From JAGVPT01 sp963772165 (lineage in GTDB: Bacteria > Bacteroidota > Ignavibacteria > UBA10030 > UBA8401): DNA of 64,000 bases. Shown in pieces: positions 25,666 through 34,997 of the stretch. How positions within the stretch are numbered: position 1 is the stretch's first letter; the number at the start of each line of letters is the position of its first letter. The translations under genes were made by a program, and so were the position numbers. The stretch covers positions 62,001 to 126,000 of the forward strand of contig CAVYWA010000027.1 in NCBI GenBank assembly GCA_963772165.1. The letters are read 5' to 3'. The notes below the pieces were generated by a model that ran no database searches, was not told where the DNA came from, and saw nothing but the letters and a program-made list of their open reading frames with translations.

Positions 25666-25905
25666 TTAATTAAGATTGCACGAACCGCCGCAGCATCCTC
25701 CGTCATCGCATGTGTTCGCTGAATCATGGCGCGAGGAGGGTGAAGAAGAATAACTTTTCATCGATACTCCGGTAACAGACATTAAACGGGTATGAGAAGT
25801 GGAATTGCATACCGGACAAACAACATCGTCTTCAACTTCTTTCACTTTATGAAAGACTTCATATTCCTTTTTGCAATCAGTACAGCGATATTCGTAGGTC
25901 GGCAT
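25666..25905 (-). CDS. FmdB-family zinc ribbon protein
   Basis: A 79-residue protein. The ATG at 25905 is preferred because AGAGGATCT precedes it and MPTYEYRC is the family start. Two CxxC pairs (CTDCKKEY and CPVCNS) form the putative regulatory FmdB zinc ribbon. The tail is Ser- and Cys-rich (CDDGGCCGGSCNL), possibly a second metal site. The function of FmdB-like proteins is not established. The gene lies between thioredoxin and rhodanese genes with near-zero spacing. Confidence 0.9.
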   Translation of the reverse strand: MPTYEYRCTDCKKEYEVFHKVKEVEDDVVCPVCNSTSHTRLMSVTGVSMKSYSSSPSSRHDSANTCDDGGCCGGSCNLN

Positions 25906-25919
25906 AGATCCTCTTAACA

Positions 25920-26294
25920 TTATGAAAGGGTAATGATCTTTTTATTCAGCAAGTTGGTAGTAATGACTTTCTTCAATTCGTTCTTCGGGAGAGCGCCGGC
26001 TGCCATGATCGGCTTTCCCTCTTTCGGAATGAACAGCAGCGAAGGAATAGAACGGATCCCGAAAACGCCGGCCAGTTCCTGCTCTTCGTCTGTATTTACT
26101 TTATAGAAATTCACTTGGCCTTTCATCTCTTCGGACAATTCTTCAATGATGGGCCCGACCATTTTACAAGGGCCGCACCAGGGCGCCCAAAAATCCACGA
26201 CAGCAGGAAGCTCACCGCTGAATTTCCATTCCTTATTGTTCTCGTAATCAAAGACTTTGTTGATAAATGTCTCTTTTGTAAGTGCTTCTGACAT
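25920..26294 (-). CDS. trxA: thioredoxin
   Basis: A 124-residue thioredoxin with the standard active site WCGPC (C40 and C43) in FWAPWCGPCKMVGPIIEEL, and the cis-proline segment IRSIPSLLF. No signal peptide is present, so it is cytoplasmic. It is slightly longer than E. coli thioredoxin (109) at both ends. It sits second in an operon after a small DUF2892 membrane protein and before FmdB and two rhodaneses. It is a natural reductant for the rhodaneses and possibly for the peroxiredoxin and the methionine sulfoxide reductase nearby (inference). Confidence 0.95.
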   Translation of the reverse strand: MSEALTKETFINKVFDYENNKEWKFSGELPAVVDFWAPWCGPCKMVGPIIEELSEEMKGQVNFYKVNTDEEQELAGVFGIRSIPSLLFIPKEGKPIMAAGALPKNELKKVITTNLLNKKIITLS

Positions 26295-26326
26295 TGTTGT
26301 GTCTTCCCTCTTTGTCCAACAATATA

Positions 26327-26533
26327 TTATTTCAGTTTTGCTACGTCAACTTTCTTGTTGGTGTTAACGCCGGTGATGTGCCAAATGGGGCAATATTTTA
26401 CGGACCCGGTGACAACCAAAATTAGTCCAGCATACGCCCAGGGTGTTGTTGGTCCCCAAAATGCAAGTGAGGTGATTAATAATCCGAGTGCGATACGGAT
26501 CGGTCGTTCAATCGCTCCGATATTTGAAGGCAT
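26327..26533 (-). CDS. DUF2892 small membrane protein
   Basis: A 68-residue protein with two hydrophobic segments (IALGLLITSLAFWG and YAGLILVVTGSVKYCPI). The KYCPIW motif is typical of DUF2892, the membrane part that in E. coli YgaP is fused to a rhodanese. Here it is a separate gene at the head of the thioredoxin/rhodanese operon, consistent with a role in sulfane-sulfur handling at the inner membrane. Confidence 0.88.
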   Translation of the reverse strand: MPSNIGAIERPIRIALGLLITSLAFWGPTTPWAYAGLILVVTGSVKYCPIWHITGVNTNKKVDVAKLK

Positions 26534-26808
26534 GATAAGCTCCTTTGAATGATTTAGAAAAAAGCAGCATGAGTGATTCTATGGATATGATGCAGGATTC
26601 CGGTTAAAGGATTCAACGTCGCCAGGTTTTTGCGGGGATATTTAACGGAAAGAGATAACGGAAATTATTAGGCCGTGACGAGACGGGATTACGTCAAATT
26701 GTTGAAAAACGGCCTTTTAATCGCTGGAAATGGAAATCCATCTCCGAACATGCCTCAATCAAGCGGCAGCCGCGGATGCGACATCACATACGCGGCGCCA
26801 CAATAACA

Positions 26809-28290
26809 TTAATTAAGCATCCACGAAAGCGACAGATTGAACGTGTTCTCAGATAGCTGACTGGAACTGTTGTTGTATTCGTTTGCAATAAGACTTGTGC
26901 TGCTCGCCGTCTCGGTATTATTGAGGGCTAATTCGTATGCGCCGTTTAACTTGAGCGACTGGCTGAGGGCATAGCTCGCGCCGAGCGAAATATGATTTTC
27001 TACAATTGCCGGAAAAACAGGGAAAATGGTGCTCGCAGGTACGGGGTTATTTCCGTAATCAAATCCGGCTCGCACCGTAAGAGAAGAGTTCAAATCATAC
27101 TCTCCGCCAATTCGAAAGCTATACGAGTCTTTCCAGTCGAGCGGGAAATTGATGGAGAAATTCCCCGTGTTTCCCATCATCGTATTGATGTTGGGATTTG
27201 CTCCGTTGGAAAGAGTCAGCCCCATCACATCGAATGCGGAACTCCAGTTGATCCACTCTGCATCAAACCCAAGCCGCATGTTCGTTGCGGCTGCATACGA
27301 CACTCCCAATCCCACCGATTGCGGCAGCTTCATTGTCGCTGCAAGATCGTATTTCGCGACGGCGCCTTTGGAGAGATCGATCCCCATTCCGCCGAACTCT
27401 CCCATGACGGCTGCCTGAGCTTGAGCTGGCGTTGCTGCAGGATTTTGTGCCATATAGCCTTGGACAGCTTTACCGAATGCATCGTTAAGCTGCGCACTCA
27501 TGTCCATGTTTGCCGTGCCGTTCTTGAAATTCAGCGTGGTCGGAGAGGTGTATGCAAGTCCAAGATTGATCTTATCGTTCAACTTATAGGCGAGGCCGAT
27601 CTTTCCGGAAAAGCCGAATGCGGTGAGGCCGGTCATGTTCGCAGATGCCGTGACTTCAGTATAACCAAACCCACCCATGGACGGCGGAGCGGCGAACATT
27701 TGTCCGAACGTCATTCCCGGCTGTGCGATACCTTGCAGAAGAGAAGGAGACAGACTGTACGGCATTTCGAATTCCATTGTGCTGTAGACACCATGCGCCG
27801 AGGCTCCGATCGAAAAATCAGGCGTAACCTTGTAAGCGACGCTGAGTCCGCCCTGCATGACGGCGAATTGCGAATGGTATGTCTGTTTTGTTGTTCCATA
27901 GAGCGCGTTGTTCAACATGAAGTCCGCCCCCATTCCACCTTGTGTGAAAACGCCGAGCCCCCATGTGAGCGGGCTCCCTTCATTCTTATTGACATACGCT
28001 AGTGCCGGCATGGGAAAGTAATTTGTCTTCCCATCGGCGTCGTTAAGACTGTTGCTGAAGTGGAGTGAAGGCACCATCAAGGAGAAGTTTGCATCGAGCA
28101 TTGAACCGTTGAGATAGGAGATACCGGCGGGGTTGGTCATCATCAACGATGGGCTGTCAAAGAAACCGAATGTTGTTCCTCCACGGCCGATTGTGAGCGC
28201 ATCGAACCCACTCATGCGCGTGCCGTCCGTTGCCTGCGTTAACGAGACGAGCACCGCAAGCATTCCAAGAGTATATAAGAGTCGTTTCAT
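26809..28290 (-). CDS. FadL/TodX-family outer membrane channel
   Basis: A 493-residue protein with a signal peptide (MKRLLYTLGMLAVLVSLTQA), started behind AAAGGA. The region GFDALTIGRGGTTFGFFDSP followed by MMTNPAGISYL is the FadL hatch pattern, and the rest is a row of alternating amphipathic beta strands ending with a C-terminal aromatic-containing strand (LSLSWMLN). FadL-type proteins let hydrophobic compounds cross the outer membrane. The gene lies downstream of the sulfur-oxidation/reduction genes and a small secreted protein gene. A 275-bp gap on its 3' side holds no recognisable feature. Confidence 0.9.
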   Translation of the reverse strand: MKRLLYTLGMLAVLVSLTQATDGTRMSGFDALTIGRGGTTFGFFDSPSLMMTNPAGISYLNGSMLDANFSLMVPSLHFSNSLNDADGKTNYFPMPALAYVNKNEGSPLTWGLGVFTQGGMGADFMLNNALYGTTKQTYHSQFAVMQGGLSVAYKVTPDFSIGASAHGVYSTMEFEMPYSLSPSLLQGIAQPGMTFGQMFAAPPSMGGFGYTEVTASANMTGLTAFGFSGKIGLAYKLNDKINLGLAYTSPTTLNFKNGTANMDMSAQLNDAFGKAVQGYMAQNPAATPAQAQAAVMGEFGGMGIDLSKGAVAKYDLAATMKLPQSVGLGVSYAAATNMRLGFDAEWINWSSAFDVMGLTLSNGANPNINTMMGNTGNFSINFPLDWKDSYSFRIGGEYDLNSSLTVRAGFDYGNNPVPASTIFPVFPAIVENHISLGASYALSQSLKLNGAYELALNNTETASSTSLIANEYNNSSSQLSENTFNLSLSWMLN

Positions 28291-28380
28291 GATTATCCTT
28301 TATTGTTCTGATTATAGGCTGCGGATGCGATCAGACATTTAATCACCGAAAGCAACAACACTGCCCTGTAGTGTGAACTG

Positions 28381-29397
28381 CTACTTATTTTCCAATACCG
28401 GCTTCAGCTGATTGTTGATCTCATCGGCAATGGAGCCGGGCATTCCCATGTTCTTCATGAATGCCCATTTCCCTGCATCTTCGAAATACATTTTCATGCG
28501 ATACATGGATTCTACCGTTCGTATCTTGACGGAAGAACCGTCTCCGGCGACAACTACTTCAAATGGATACGCGCCGGCGTGCGCCAATCCCGGAAATTTG
28601 AGATCACTTCTCGTATCATCACTCCCTTCTTTGACGATACTGAACGATTTACTCTCCATCGCCGCACCGGTCGAGCCAAATATTACAGTTTTGAATTCCG
28701 GCAGATCCAGACGAAAGACTTGGTGCAAGCCCCATTGGGGCCCAGGTTTCTGCAGACCGGCTTCCGCTTTTGCGGCGACGGCAAGCCATGAACCGTTCGC
28801 AATGACAAAGGCATCCTCGACCTTGTCATTGAACGGTCCTCCCGCCATAACTCCCATCGTTTTGCCGATGAATCCTTGATCACGGATCTCACCGTACTGC
28901 TTGCGGCTTTCCTGACCTTGAATCGCAGAGGTGACGAGTGATCGAAGTGCCTGGAGATGATTTTGTGCGATTGATGTGTAGGCGGTATCGTCCATCAGAA
29001 CTGTCCGAAGTATGGAGCGAGGATTAACCACGCTGACGTGAAGACCTTGCTCATCTTCGAACAAATTAATGCGGTCAATGACGGCGAAAGGAGCGGTCTT
29101 AGGATTAATCTGCATAAGCTTTTTAGCATACAGTGTATCAACAATGACAAAAACTCTAGCTTTATAGGTGCAATTTTCCGGAACACCTGCATCGACTTGG
29201 GCAAGCAGCCTCCAGCCCGCCTTCGTTACCGACGAGTCAAGATTAGCTGCAGATTGTTGAAACCCGCCCTGGATGTTTCTGAGAACATATTCGTAGACTC
29301 CGTATTCCTTCTGGGACTCCTGGGCATGCACGACAGTTACGGCTGCGGGGAATAAAAGAATCAAAAGCGTTGCGAGTGTTTTTAGGTTCATGGTCAT
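28381..29397 (-). CDS. secreted protein with a DUF302-like domain
   Basis: A 338-residue protein with a signal peptide (LKTLATLLILLFPAAVTVVHA). Residues about 35-165 resemble DUF302: a helix (SAANLDSSVTKAGWRLLAQV), a central strand set (YKARVFVIVDTLYAKKLMQI) and the terminal DEQGLHVSVVNPRSI motif. The second half (about 175-338) is not recognised. The role of DUF302 proteins is unknown; they often sit near sulfur-oxidation genes, as here. It lies between the YeeE-rhodanese gene and the fadL-like gene on the same strand, with about 200 bp to the former. The domain call is moderate. Confidence 0.7.
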   Translation of the reverse strand: MTMNLKTLATLLILLFPAAVTVVHAQESQKEYGVYEYVLRNIQGGFQQSAANLDSSVTKAGWRLLAQVDAGVPENCTYKARVFVIVDTLYAKKLMQINPKTAPFAVIDRINLFEDEQGLHVSVVNPRSILRTVLMDDTAYTSIAQNHLQALRSLVTSAIQGQESRKQYGEIRDQGFIGKTMGVMAGGPFNDKVEDAFVIANGSWLAVAAKAEAGLQKPGPQWGLHQVFRLDLPEFKTVIFGSTGAAMESKSFSIVKEGSDDTRSDLKFPGLAHAGAYPFEVVVAGDGSSVKIRTVESMYRMKMYFEDAGKWAFMKNMGMPGSIADEINNQLKPVLENK

Positions 29398-29612
29398 GGG
29401 TTCTCATTCTTATGTGTTGTACGACGGCGGTTTGTTCTCTTCGGAGAGCGTGAAGGGATACGTCGAGGTATGTTTATGTAGCGTAGTTTTGTTGCTGTTC
29501 AGGAATGACAATACGTCTTGTGCTGCAATGCAATTTTCTGGTCAATGCCGGCGGCTCGTTGTCTGCTCTGCGATCTGCCGGCTAACGTCATTCAAGTTTA
29601 CCGTATGACTGA

Positions 29613-30810
29613 TTAACATCCCCCCTGAATCTTTTTCTCTACCTTCAATACTTTTACTCCTTTATTCTTGCTCGCTTCGATCATCTTTACGATGCCGATA
29701 TGAGCCTGCTCGCGAAACTGTTTCACGTCCCCATCCCATCGTCGATCCTGTCGGAACAAACGTCGAAGAAGTAAGAATGTTCTTATTGAACTCATCAAAG
29801 CCGCCCTGAAGAATGGCGAGGTTCTCGTAGCCGAGTTCCTGAAGCAGCAGATATGCGATCCGCTCTTGCGCTTCGCTGTCGCCCACGATGACCTTCTTCA
29901 CGTGCCGCTGTGAGAATGGTATGATCCAATCTTTGCTGAAGAAGTCTCGCAGTTGAATATTCATCGAACCGGGTAATGCAAGTTTCGCAAATTGTTCCGG
30001 AGTGCGGATATCGATGATCCGGATGTTCGGTTCTGCATCGACAATCCGGAAAGCCAGTTCGTCAATTTCCATTCCCTTCGTTGAATGGGTCGCTAAATAA
30101 TTCGCATCAGACACTTTGTCAATGAGATGTGTTTTTCGATCGGGTAAAAAAATGAAGAGGATCCCGAGAGCAAGAACCAATGCTCCTGCAGTGAAATGTT
30201 TGTATGATTTGAATGCCAGGGCCGGAGCCGAAGTTTTGTCCACTCGCTTCTCGATCATGGACGTGACGGTGAACGCGCCGACCGCAACTGCGATCAACAG
30301 AAACGCAAAGAGCCCTTGTGAAATGCCGAGCGAATCGAATACTTTGATTGCACCAAGCGATGTCGATTCATAGAAGTTATGATACAACGGGTACAGTTCT
30401 CCGAATGCAAACACACCAAGCATCCCGCCGCCGATAAAGAACATCCCGTCGACTTTGCCGATGGCGGCAGCGCACACGCTGGTGCCGGGACAATATCCGC
30501 CAAGGATAAATCCGACGCCCATGATTGCTCCCCCCACGATTGCCGGGATAAGCCATGTGGGATTCACATAGATCGCATCCGTGTCCAGCAATCCAAAATA
30601 TCCGAGCAGCAGAACGCCGCTCATCGCCGTCACTGCGGCTGTAAAGAAGACGCGCAGGACGGTAAAGTCGTAGCCGTAAAAGAGTCCGGCAAGACGCCGC
30701 GAGGAAGAGAAGCCCGCTTGTTCCAAAACGAAACCAAATCCGATCCCGAGAAAAAGCGCGACAACGAGATTCAGCTGGTCAGAAATTAAGTCAGGTACGA
30801 ATGGTCCCAT
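29613..30810 (-). CDS. YeeE/YedE (thiosulfate uptake-type) transporter fused to a Cys-less rhodanese, frameshifted near its end
   Basis: The start at 30810 has AAAGGTG upstream. Residues 1-230 hold several transmembrane segments and the YeeE/YedE signature GGYCPGTSVCAAAIGKVDG. Residues about 245-340 are a rhodanese fold (IRIIDIRTPEQFAKLALPGS), but the catalytic Cys is missing: the loop reads VIVGDSEAQER. Near 29730 the frame ends in a poor tail, whereas the +1 frame continues as a plausible C-terminus (FREQAHIGIVKMIEASKNKG) to the stop at 29613. The switch point is a GGGG run (29729-29732 on the plus strand as CCCC), so one extra base is the likely cause. With the smaller YeeE gene upstream it would make a complete two-part transporter for thiosulfate or related sulfur compounds (family knowledge). 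Confidence 0.85.
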
Positions 30811-30831
30811 AGGTTCACCTTTAACTTTCTA

Positions 30832-31344
30832 TTATAGCCAGAGCTTACGGCCGAAGTATGCAACGGCATATCCGGTTCCGAAAATTGCCATCATCGTTAC
30901 AAATCCGGCTGTTGAGAGAACAGCCATACCGCTCAACGCCGCGCCGCTTGTGCAACCGCGGGCAAATTGCGCACCGATCCCGAACAATGCGCCGCCAATT
31001 GCAGCAAAGAGCCAGCGAACATTGCGGCCGACTCGAGGTCCCGATTCAGTCACGATCTTCAACCGGTCGGAGACCAATCCCGAAATAAATCCACCGATGA
31101 CAACGCCAATGACCTCGAAGACCAGCCATGATTTGAGTGGATTATCTTTGCCTGGACCGACATAGGTTCCGTAGAATGACGAGCTTTCGGCGTGCTTCGG
31201 CGCCACGCCATCAACCGTCGCGACGACGACGCTTTTGATTGCACCGCTCGCTCCAAGACCTCGTCCGGTAATGAAAATCGTCGCCAAGAGCACCAGACCG
31301 AGGAAAAAGCCGGCAAGATATGGATTCATGTATTTTGTTTTCAT
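30832..31344 (-). CDS. YeeE/YedE-family half transporter
   Basis: A 170-residue membrane protein with four hydrophobic segments. The signature GAQFARGCTSGAALSGMAVL carries the conserved Cys that in YeeE (TsuA) proteins lines the thiosulfate path. In one-chain TsuA both Cys-bearing halves are fused, whereas here the second half is encoded 21 bp downstream together with a rhodanese-like domain. The gene's first 4 bases overlap the end of the cytochrome b gene, so it is part of the MerR/octaheme operon. Transport of thiosulfate or another sulfane-sulfur compound is inferred from the family. Confidence 0.9.
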   Translation of the reverse strand: MKTKYMNPYLAGFFLGLVLLATIFITGRGLGASGAIKSVVVATVDGVAPKHAESSSFYGTYVGPGKDNPLKSWLVFEVIGVVIGGFISGLVSDRLKIVTESGPRVGRNVRWLFAAIGGALFGIGAQFARGCTSGAALSGMAVLSTAGFVTMMAIFGTGYAVAYFGRKLWL

Positions 31345-32003
31345 CGTGTTACCTCATGGAGTTCCGTTGTATGGATTTTTATTTCTTTCTCATCAGGCTC
31401 ACTGGATAAGTCTTCGTATCCCGTGATCATCGCTTTAAGGTTTGAAGTGACAGTGTTGCCTGTGGTGATGAGATACAAATGAGCGATAAAGAATGAAACA
31501 AGAAGGAATGCGCCGATGGTATGAAGCGTTGCCACCACCTGCAATCCACCAATGTTTAAGCTTAGCACCTCGTATCGTTGAGGATAGCGATAGAACATAT
31601 AGAGAAGACCGGTAATAACCATCACCGGAATCACAAGCACTTTGAGTCCTGCATAAACCAACTTTTGCAGCGGATTAAGTTTGCTGAGAACGGTTTTTTT
31701 TGTTGGATGCGGCGCGTTGCGAAAGATTCCAAAGATATAATATTCCGCCTGTGCACGCAGATTTTTCCATGTAGGGAGATATTGTCTCCATTCACCCGTC
31801 GTAAAATGCCAGAAGATTGCGAATGCAATCAGAATTAAAAAACTGATCGCGGCAATGTTATGGTATCGTACGGCCTGGTCATAGCCAAAAAAAGTGATCG
31901 AGCCGTGGATCTCAAATCCCGTAACGGCGAGGAAGATGATGAGTGCCGCCTGCGTCCAGTGCCAGAATCGTTCAAATCCCCGGTACACATATTCTTTTTT
32001 CAT
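31341..32003 (-). CDS. diheme cytochrome b561-type membrane subunit
   Basis: A 220-residue integral membrane protein of the cytochrome b561/formate dehydrogenase gamma/thiosulfate reductase subunit C type. Candidate heme-ligand histidines occur in RFWHWTQAALI (helix 1), VRYHNIAAISF (helix 2), and ATLHTIGAFL with FFIAHLYLITTG (late helices). It begins 1 bp after the octaheme cytochrome stop, so the two almost certainly form a quinone-linked electron-transfer pair: the b-type protein would exchange electrons with the menaquinone pool and pass them to or from the periplasmic octaheme protein. Confidence 0.9.
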   Translation of the reverse strand: MKKEYVYRGFERFWHWTQAALIIFLAVTGFEIHGSITFFGYDQAVRYHNIAAISFLILIAFAIFWHFTTGEWRQYLPTWKNLRAQAEYYIFGIFRNAPHPTKKTVLSKLNPLQKLVYAGLKVLVIPVMVITGLLYMFYRYPQRYEVLSLNIGGLQVVATLHTIGAFLLVSFFIAHLYLITTGNTVTSNLKAMITGYEDLSSEPDEKEIKIHTTELHEVTR

Positions 32004-32004
32004 A

Positions 32005-33573
32005 TTATTTCGGGTCCTTTCTTTTTCGGCTCAGAACAACTCGTGCACCGCCGTGAACGATGACACCTGCAAACACAAGCGCGATTATTCCGCCGCCCAG
32101 CCATTCAACCCATGGATTGTAGTCTCTCCCCGGAATGTAGAACCCGCTAAGGTTCGCAAGCCGTCCGTTTTCGCGCGTATGACATTCAACGCATTTCACC
32201 GCTTGTTCCTTCGGCGAGACCATGTGGTTGACCGGCCAGTACATTTCTGTTTCAGTAAATCCGTATTTTCCGCTGTATGGCAGATGCACTAGTTTCATCC
32301 CCTCTTCTGCCGACCGCTGCCAATTGAATTCCTTCCAATAACCGCCGTCTCCCGGCTTGTTCGATACGGTTTTCGGCTGGATGAGATATTTGTTTTCTGT
32401 GTCGTAGATTTGATTTGCCCGGTGGATTTTTACCGGATAGATCTTTGCATCAGGGTCATCGTAACTGCCGTACAATTCATTAAGCTTCAGCGGCTTGGAC
32501 GGATCAAATTTGTCGCCGACAAGATAATGGGTTGCGGTTCCGTTGAACCAAACATAATCCGGCTTCAATTTTTTCCCCCAAACGAAAGAGCCTTTGATGG
32601 ACATGTAGACGTCCGTTCCGTTCGAATCAGTCTCTTCGTACGGCTCGCCGTTTTTCAACTTGCCTGCCGTCGACCAGTCCCAGTGGAGCTTGGTCGGATT
32701 GACTTTGGCATACGTGGGAATATGACACGTTTGGCATGCAACCTTGAGCGTATGTTTGTTGAGGACGTCATCGGTATGCGGCATTGTTGAATGGCATTGT
32801 TCACATTCGACGCGGTTGCGGTTCATCGAAGAAACTGAGTACATCTTTCCCAGCATCTGATGCTTTTCTGCGGTATGGCAATCGACGCATTGCATGTCCG
32901 GACCCTCAGAGGCCATGTGGACATCGACGTCGCGGGATGGGTCGAAGAGCGCTTTCTCAAGGTCGCCGTGTTTCACATTGTTGCCGCCGCCGCCGAAAAA
33001 GTGGCACGTGCCGCAATCGGTGCGAAGCGGTTTGCCTACGTGCTGGGCAACATAATTCAGGTTCACCGATGAATCGGGCATACCCGCACCTCCCACTGCC
33101 TTCACGTAGGTGTTGCTGTTGTCGTGGCATGCGAGGCAGTCGACGTTCAGCGAATCGTTGAAATTAAAGTTTGCATTGGCGTACCCGTAGCCGATATGGC
33201 ACTTGTCACAGCTTTGTTCATTGCCCGAAATGCCGATGCAGAAATTGTTCAGTACATTCCGCTTTCCGAGCGGGCGAATGCCTTTTCCCGGGATATATTC
33301 TATCCGCTCCCAGTTCCAATGAGTAGAGTGCATCACTTCAACAGCTCTACCATTGTGGCATGAGATACATGCAGCCGTTACTTCCTGAGGTTTTCTAAAT
33401 TTCTTTTGCAGCTGGGGAAACAGTGAATGGTCGACCGATGCTTTCACTTTGTGGGAATATTGTTCCTTCAGTTTCTCCAGTGGCGTGTTTTCGGAACTAT
33501 TCGTATGGAGCGCGATCGATAACATGCCGATAAAAGCTCCAAGCATAAGAATCGAGATGAAAATTTTTTTCAT
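32005..33573 (-). CDS. octaheme c-type cytochrome (tetrathionate reductase-like family)
   Basis: A 522-residue protein with an N-terminal export segment (KKIFISILMLGAFIGMLSIAL), eight CxxCH heme motifs (CISCH, CDKCH, CLACH, CGTCH, CVDCH, CEQCH, CQTCH, CVECH) and a C-terminal transmembrane anchor (GGGIIALVFAGVIVHGGARV) with a basic tail. Spacing and the HSTHWNWE segment behind the first heme fit the octaheme tetrathionate reductase family. All eight motifs end in His, so the Lys-ligated active-site heme described for the Shewanella enzyme is not apparent as CxxCK. The substrate may be tetrathionate or another sulfur or nitrogen compound. It lies in one operon with a cytochrome b and YeeE-type transporters. 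The substrate is uncertain. Confidence 0.88.
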   Translation of the reverse strand: MKKIFISILMLGAFIGMLSIALHTNSSENTPLEKLKEQYSHKVKASVDHSLFPQLQKKFRKPQEVTAACISCHNGRAVEVMHSTHWNWERIEYIPGKGIRPLGKRNVLNNFCIGISGNEQSCDKCHIGYGYANANFNFNDSLNVDCLACHDNSNTYVKAVGGAGMPDSSVNLNYVAQHVGKPLRTDCGTCHFFGGGGNNVKHGDLEKALFDPSRDVDVHMASEGPDMQCVDCHTAEKHQMLGKMYSVSSMNRNRVECEQCHSTMPHTDDVLNKHTLKVACQTCHIPTYAKVNPTKLHWDWSTAGKLKNGEPYEETDSNGTDVYMSIKGSFVWGKKLKPDYVWFNGTATHYLVGDKFDPSKPLKLNELYGSYDDPDAKIYPVKIHRANQIYDTENKYLIQPKTVSNKPGDGGYWKEFNWQRSAEEGMKLVHLPYSGKYGFTETEMYWPVNHMVSPKEQAVKCVECHTRENGRLANLSGFYIPGRDYNPWVEWLGGGIIALVFAGVIVHGGARVVLSRKRKDPK

Positions 33574-33575
33574 GA

Positions 33576-34046
33576 TTATTTTCCTTGAGACAGGGACCGC
33601 TTTTGCAGAGATTTTTCTTCGTGGTAGATCAATGATTTGATTTCATTACAATCACCGGAAAGCTGATAGACAGCGCATTGACGACAATCTTTCTCTGCAC
33701 ACTCATTCTTTTTATCCTTGTACGTCCAGCATCCGGCATCCTGTCGATGATAGGCCGGGCATTTCGCCCGTACTTCCGTGGAACATTGAATGTGTTCCCA
33801 GCATGGAACCAGTGATTGAATACGGCGGATTCCTTCGATGGAGATCTTGTGTTCATTGATTGCTGTGCGGATGCATTCAAGCCGCTCAATGTCGGTTTCC
33901 GAGAAAAGGCGCTGATTTCCCTCGGTTTTTGTAACAAGAATGAGTCCTCGCCGTTCATACAGGCGAATGGTTTCAACCGAAACTTTCAGTCTTTTTGCGA
34001 CTTTTCCGATAGGAAAAGTTGGGGCATCTTTATTCTGCTTTTTCAT
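33576..34046 (-). CDS. MerR-family regulator with a Cys-rich C-terminal domain
   Basis: A 156-residue protein starting at the ATG at 34046. A MerR winged helix-turn-helix is clear: FPIGKVAKRLKVSVETIRLY followed by ERRGL and FSETDIERLECI. The C-terminal part has eight cysteines in the order CWEHIQC, KCPAYH, GCWTY, ECAEKDCRQC and GDC. This CW...C...CPA...CW...C..C pattern resembles Cys-rich modules found at the ends of some sensory proteins. It suggests a metal- or Fe-S-bound redox or sulfur sensor (inference). It is the first gene of the operon that ends with the YeeE-rhodanese gene, and a palindrome covers its start. No strong ribosome binding site is seen. Confidence 0.88.
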   Translation of the reverse strand: MKKQNKDAPTFPIGKVAKRLKVSVETIRLYERRGLILVTKTEGNQRLFSETDIERLECIRTAINEHKISIEGIRRIQSLVPCWEHIQCSTEVRAKCPAYHRQDAGCWTYKDKKNECAEKDCRQCAVYQLSGDCNEIKSLIYHEEKSLQKRSLSQGK

Positions 34047-34070
34047 ACCTGTATTTATAAATACAAGTAT
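34045..34070. promoter_or_regulatory. near-perfect palindrome at the merR start (putative operator)
   Basis: The arms ATACCTGTATTTA (34045-34057) and TAAATACAAGTAT (34058-34070) are reverse complements with one mismatch. They overlap the ATG of the MerR-family gene and lie in the divergent gap to the ECF sigma gene (34047-34376). MerR proteins bind such dyads in promoters, so autoregulation of the sulfur operon is likely but unproven. The rest of the gap (about 300 bp) is AT-rich with no gene seen. Confidence 0.65.
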
Positions 34071-34376
34071 GATGCCATCGGTCATTTGCCACGCTTTGCA
34101 TGATTTTTCATCATCCCGGACAAATGATTCTCAAAGATGTGAAATGTGCGACGATTACTGCTTCAACTTTAAGAAATATTTTTCGTTTTTGCGTGTTGAA
34201 TTGTTCAACATTCGTAGCTGTCGAAAATATTGTCCGAAAAATAGAGATATGCGGAAATATTCGGCATGGTGAACGAAAAAGTGTCCGCCAGATCTCTCAC
34301 AAAATTTTTTTGCCTTGTGTTCTTTTGCCGTATGATCTTCTTTTTCTTTACGCTATATCTTAGTATCTTGAACACT

Positions 34377-34997
34377 ATGAATACGATCCAAGTGCAAAGT
34401 GCCGAGAATGAACCGGAGCTCGTTCGAAGAGCCCAGAACGGAGATAAGCAAGCGTTCTCTCTTCTCGTAAAACAATATGAGTCAACTGTGTACGGCTTTG
34501 CCTTCAAAGTATGCCGCAATGAAGAAAAAGCCGCGGAGACGCTGCAGGACACGTTCGTCAATGTTTACCGCAAGCTCGATCAGTTCAACGGAAAAGCAAA
34601 GTTCAGCACCTGGCTCTACCAGATCGTGACGAACAACTGTTTGATGAAACGAAGGCGCAGCAAACTGGATGAGGCTTCTGTGTCTATAGATTCAGCGGAA
34701 AACGGGGGGGAAGATTCGGAGCGTGAAGCCGATGGAGCGCCGCTGCATGCGCTTGTTTCGTTGAAGCAGACCCCGCAGGACGAAATGGTCAACAAAGAAC
34801 TCCGTCAGGTTCTCGACAATGCTATTTTACAGCTGCCGATAGAGCAACGAATTGTCTTTGTGCTGCGCGACGTCGAGGGTCGATCGGCAGAAGAGGCTGC
34901 GGCAATATTGAAACTTTCTACCCCGGCGGTGAAATCCAGGCTCCGTCGAGCGCGCGTGTTTCTCCGTGCTCAACTCCAGGAGTATATCGAATTATGA
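34377..34997 (+). CDS. ECF-type RNA polymerase sigma factor
   Basis: The 206-residue protein is best started at the ATG at 34377, because residues from an upstream in-frame ATG (34266) are Phe-rich and unlike the family. Sigma region 2 is seen as ELVRRAQNGDKQAFSLLVKQ and KFSTWLYQIVTNNCLMKRRR. Region 4 is ILQLPIEQRIVFVLRDVEGR with the helix-turn-helix SAEEAAAILKLSTPAVKSRL. Its stop overlaps the start of a zinc-finger protein gene by 4 bp, the normal layout of a sigma/anti-sigma pair. The signal and regulon are unknown. The divergent position to the MerR operon is worth noting. Confidence 0.93.
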   Translation: MNTIQVQSAENEPELVRRAQNGDKQAFSLLVKQYESTVYGFAFKVCRNEEKAAETLQDTFVNVYRKLDQFNGKAKFSTWLYQIVTNNCLMKRRRSKLDEASVSIDSAENGGEDSEREADGAPLHALVSLKQTPQDEMVNKELRQVLDNAILQLPIEQRIVFVLRDVEGRSAEEAAAILKLSTPAVKSRLRRARVFLRAQLQEYIEL

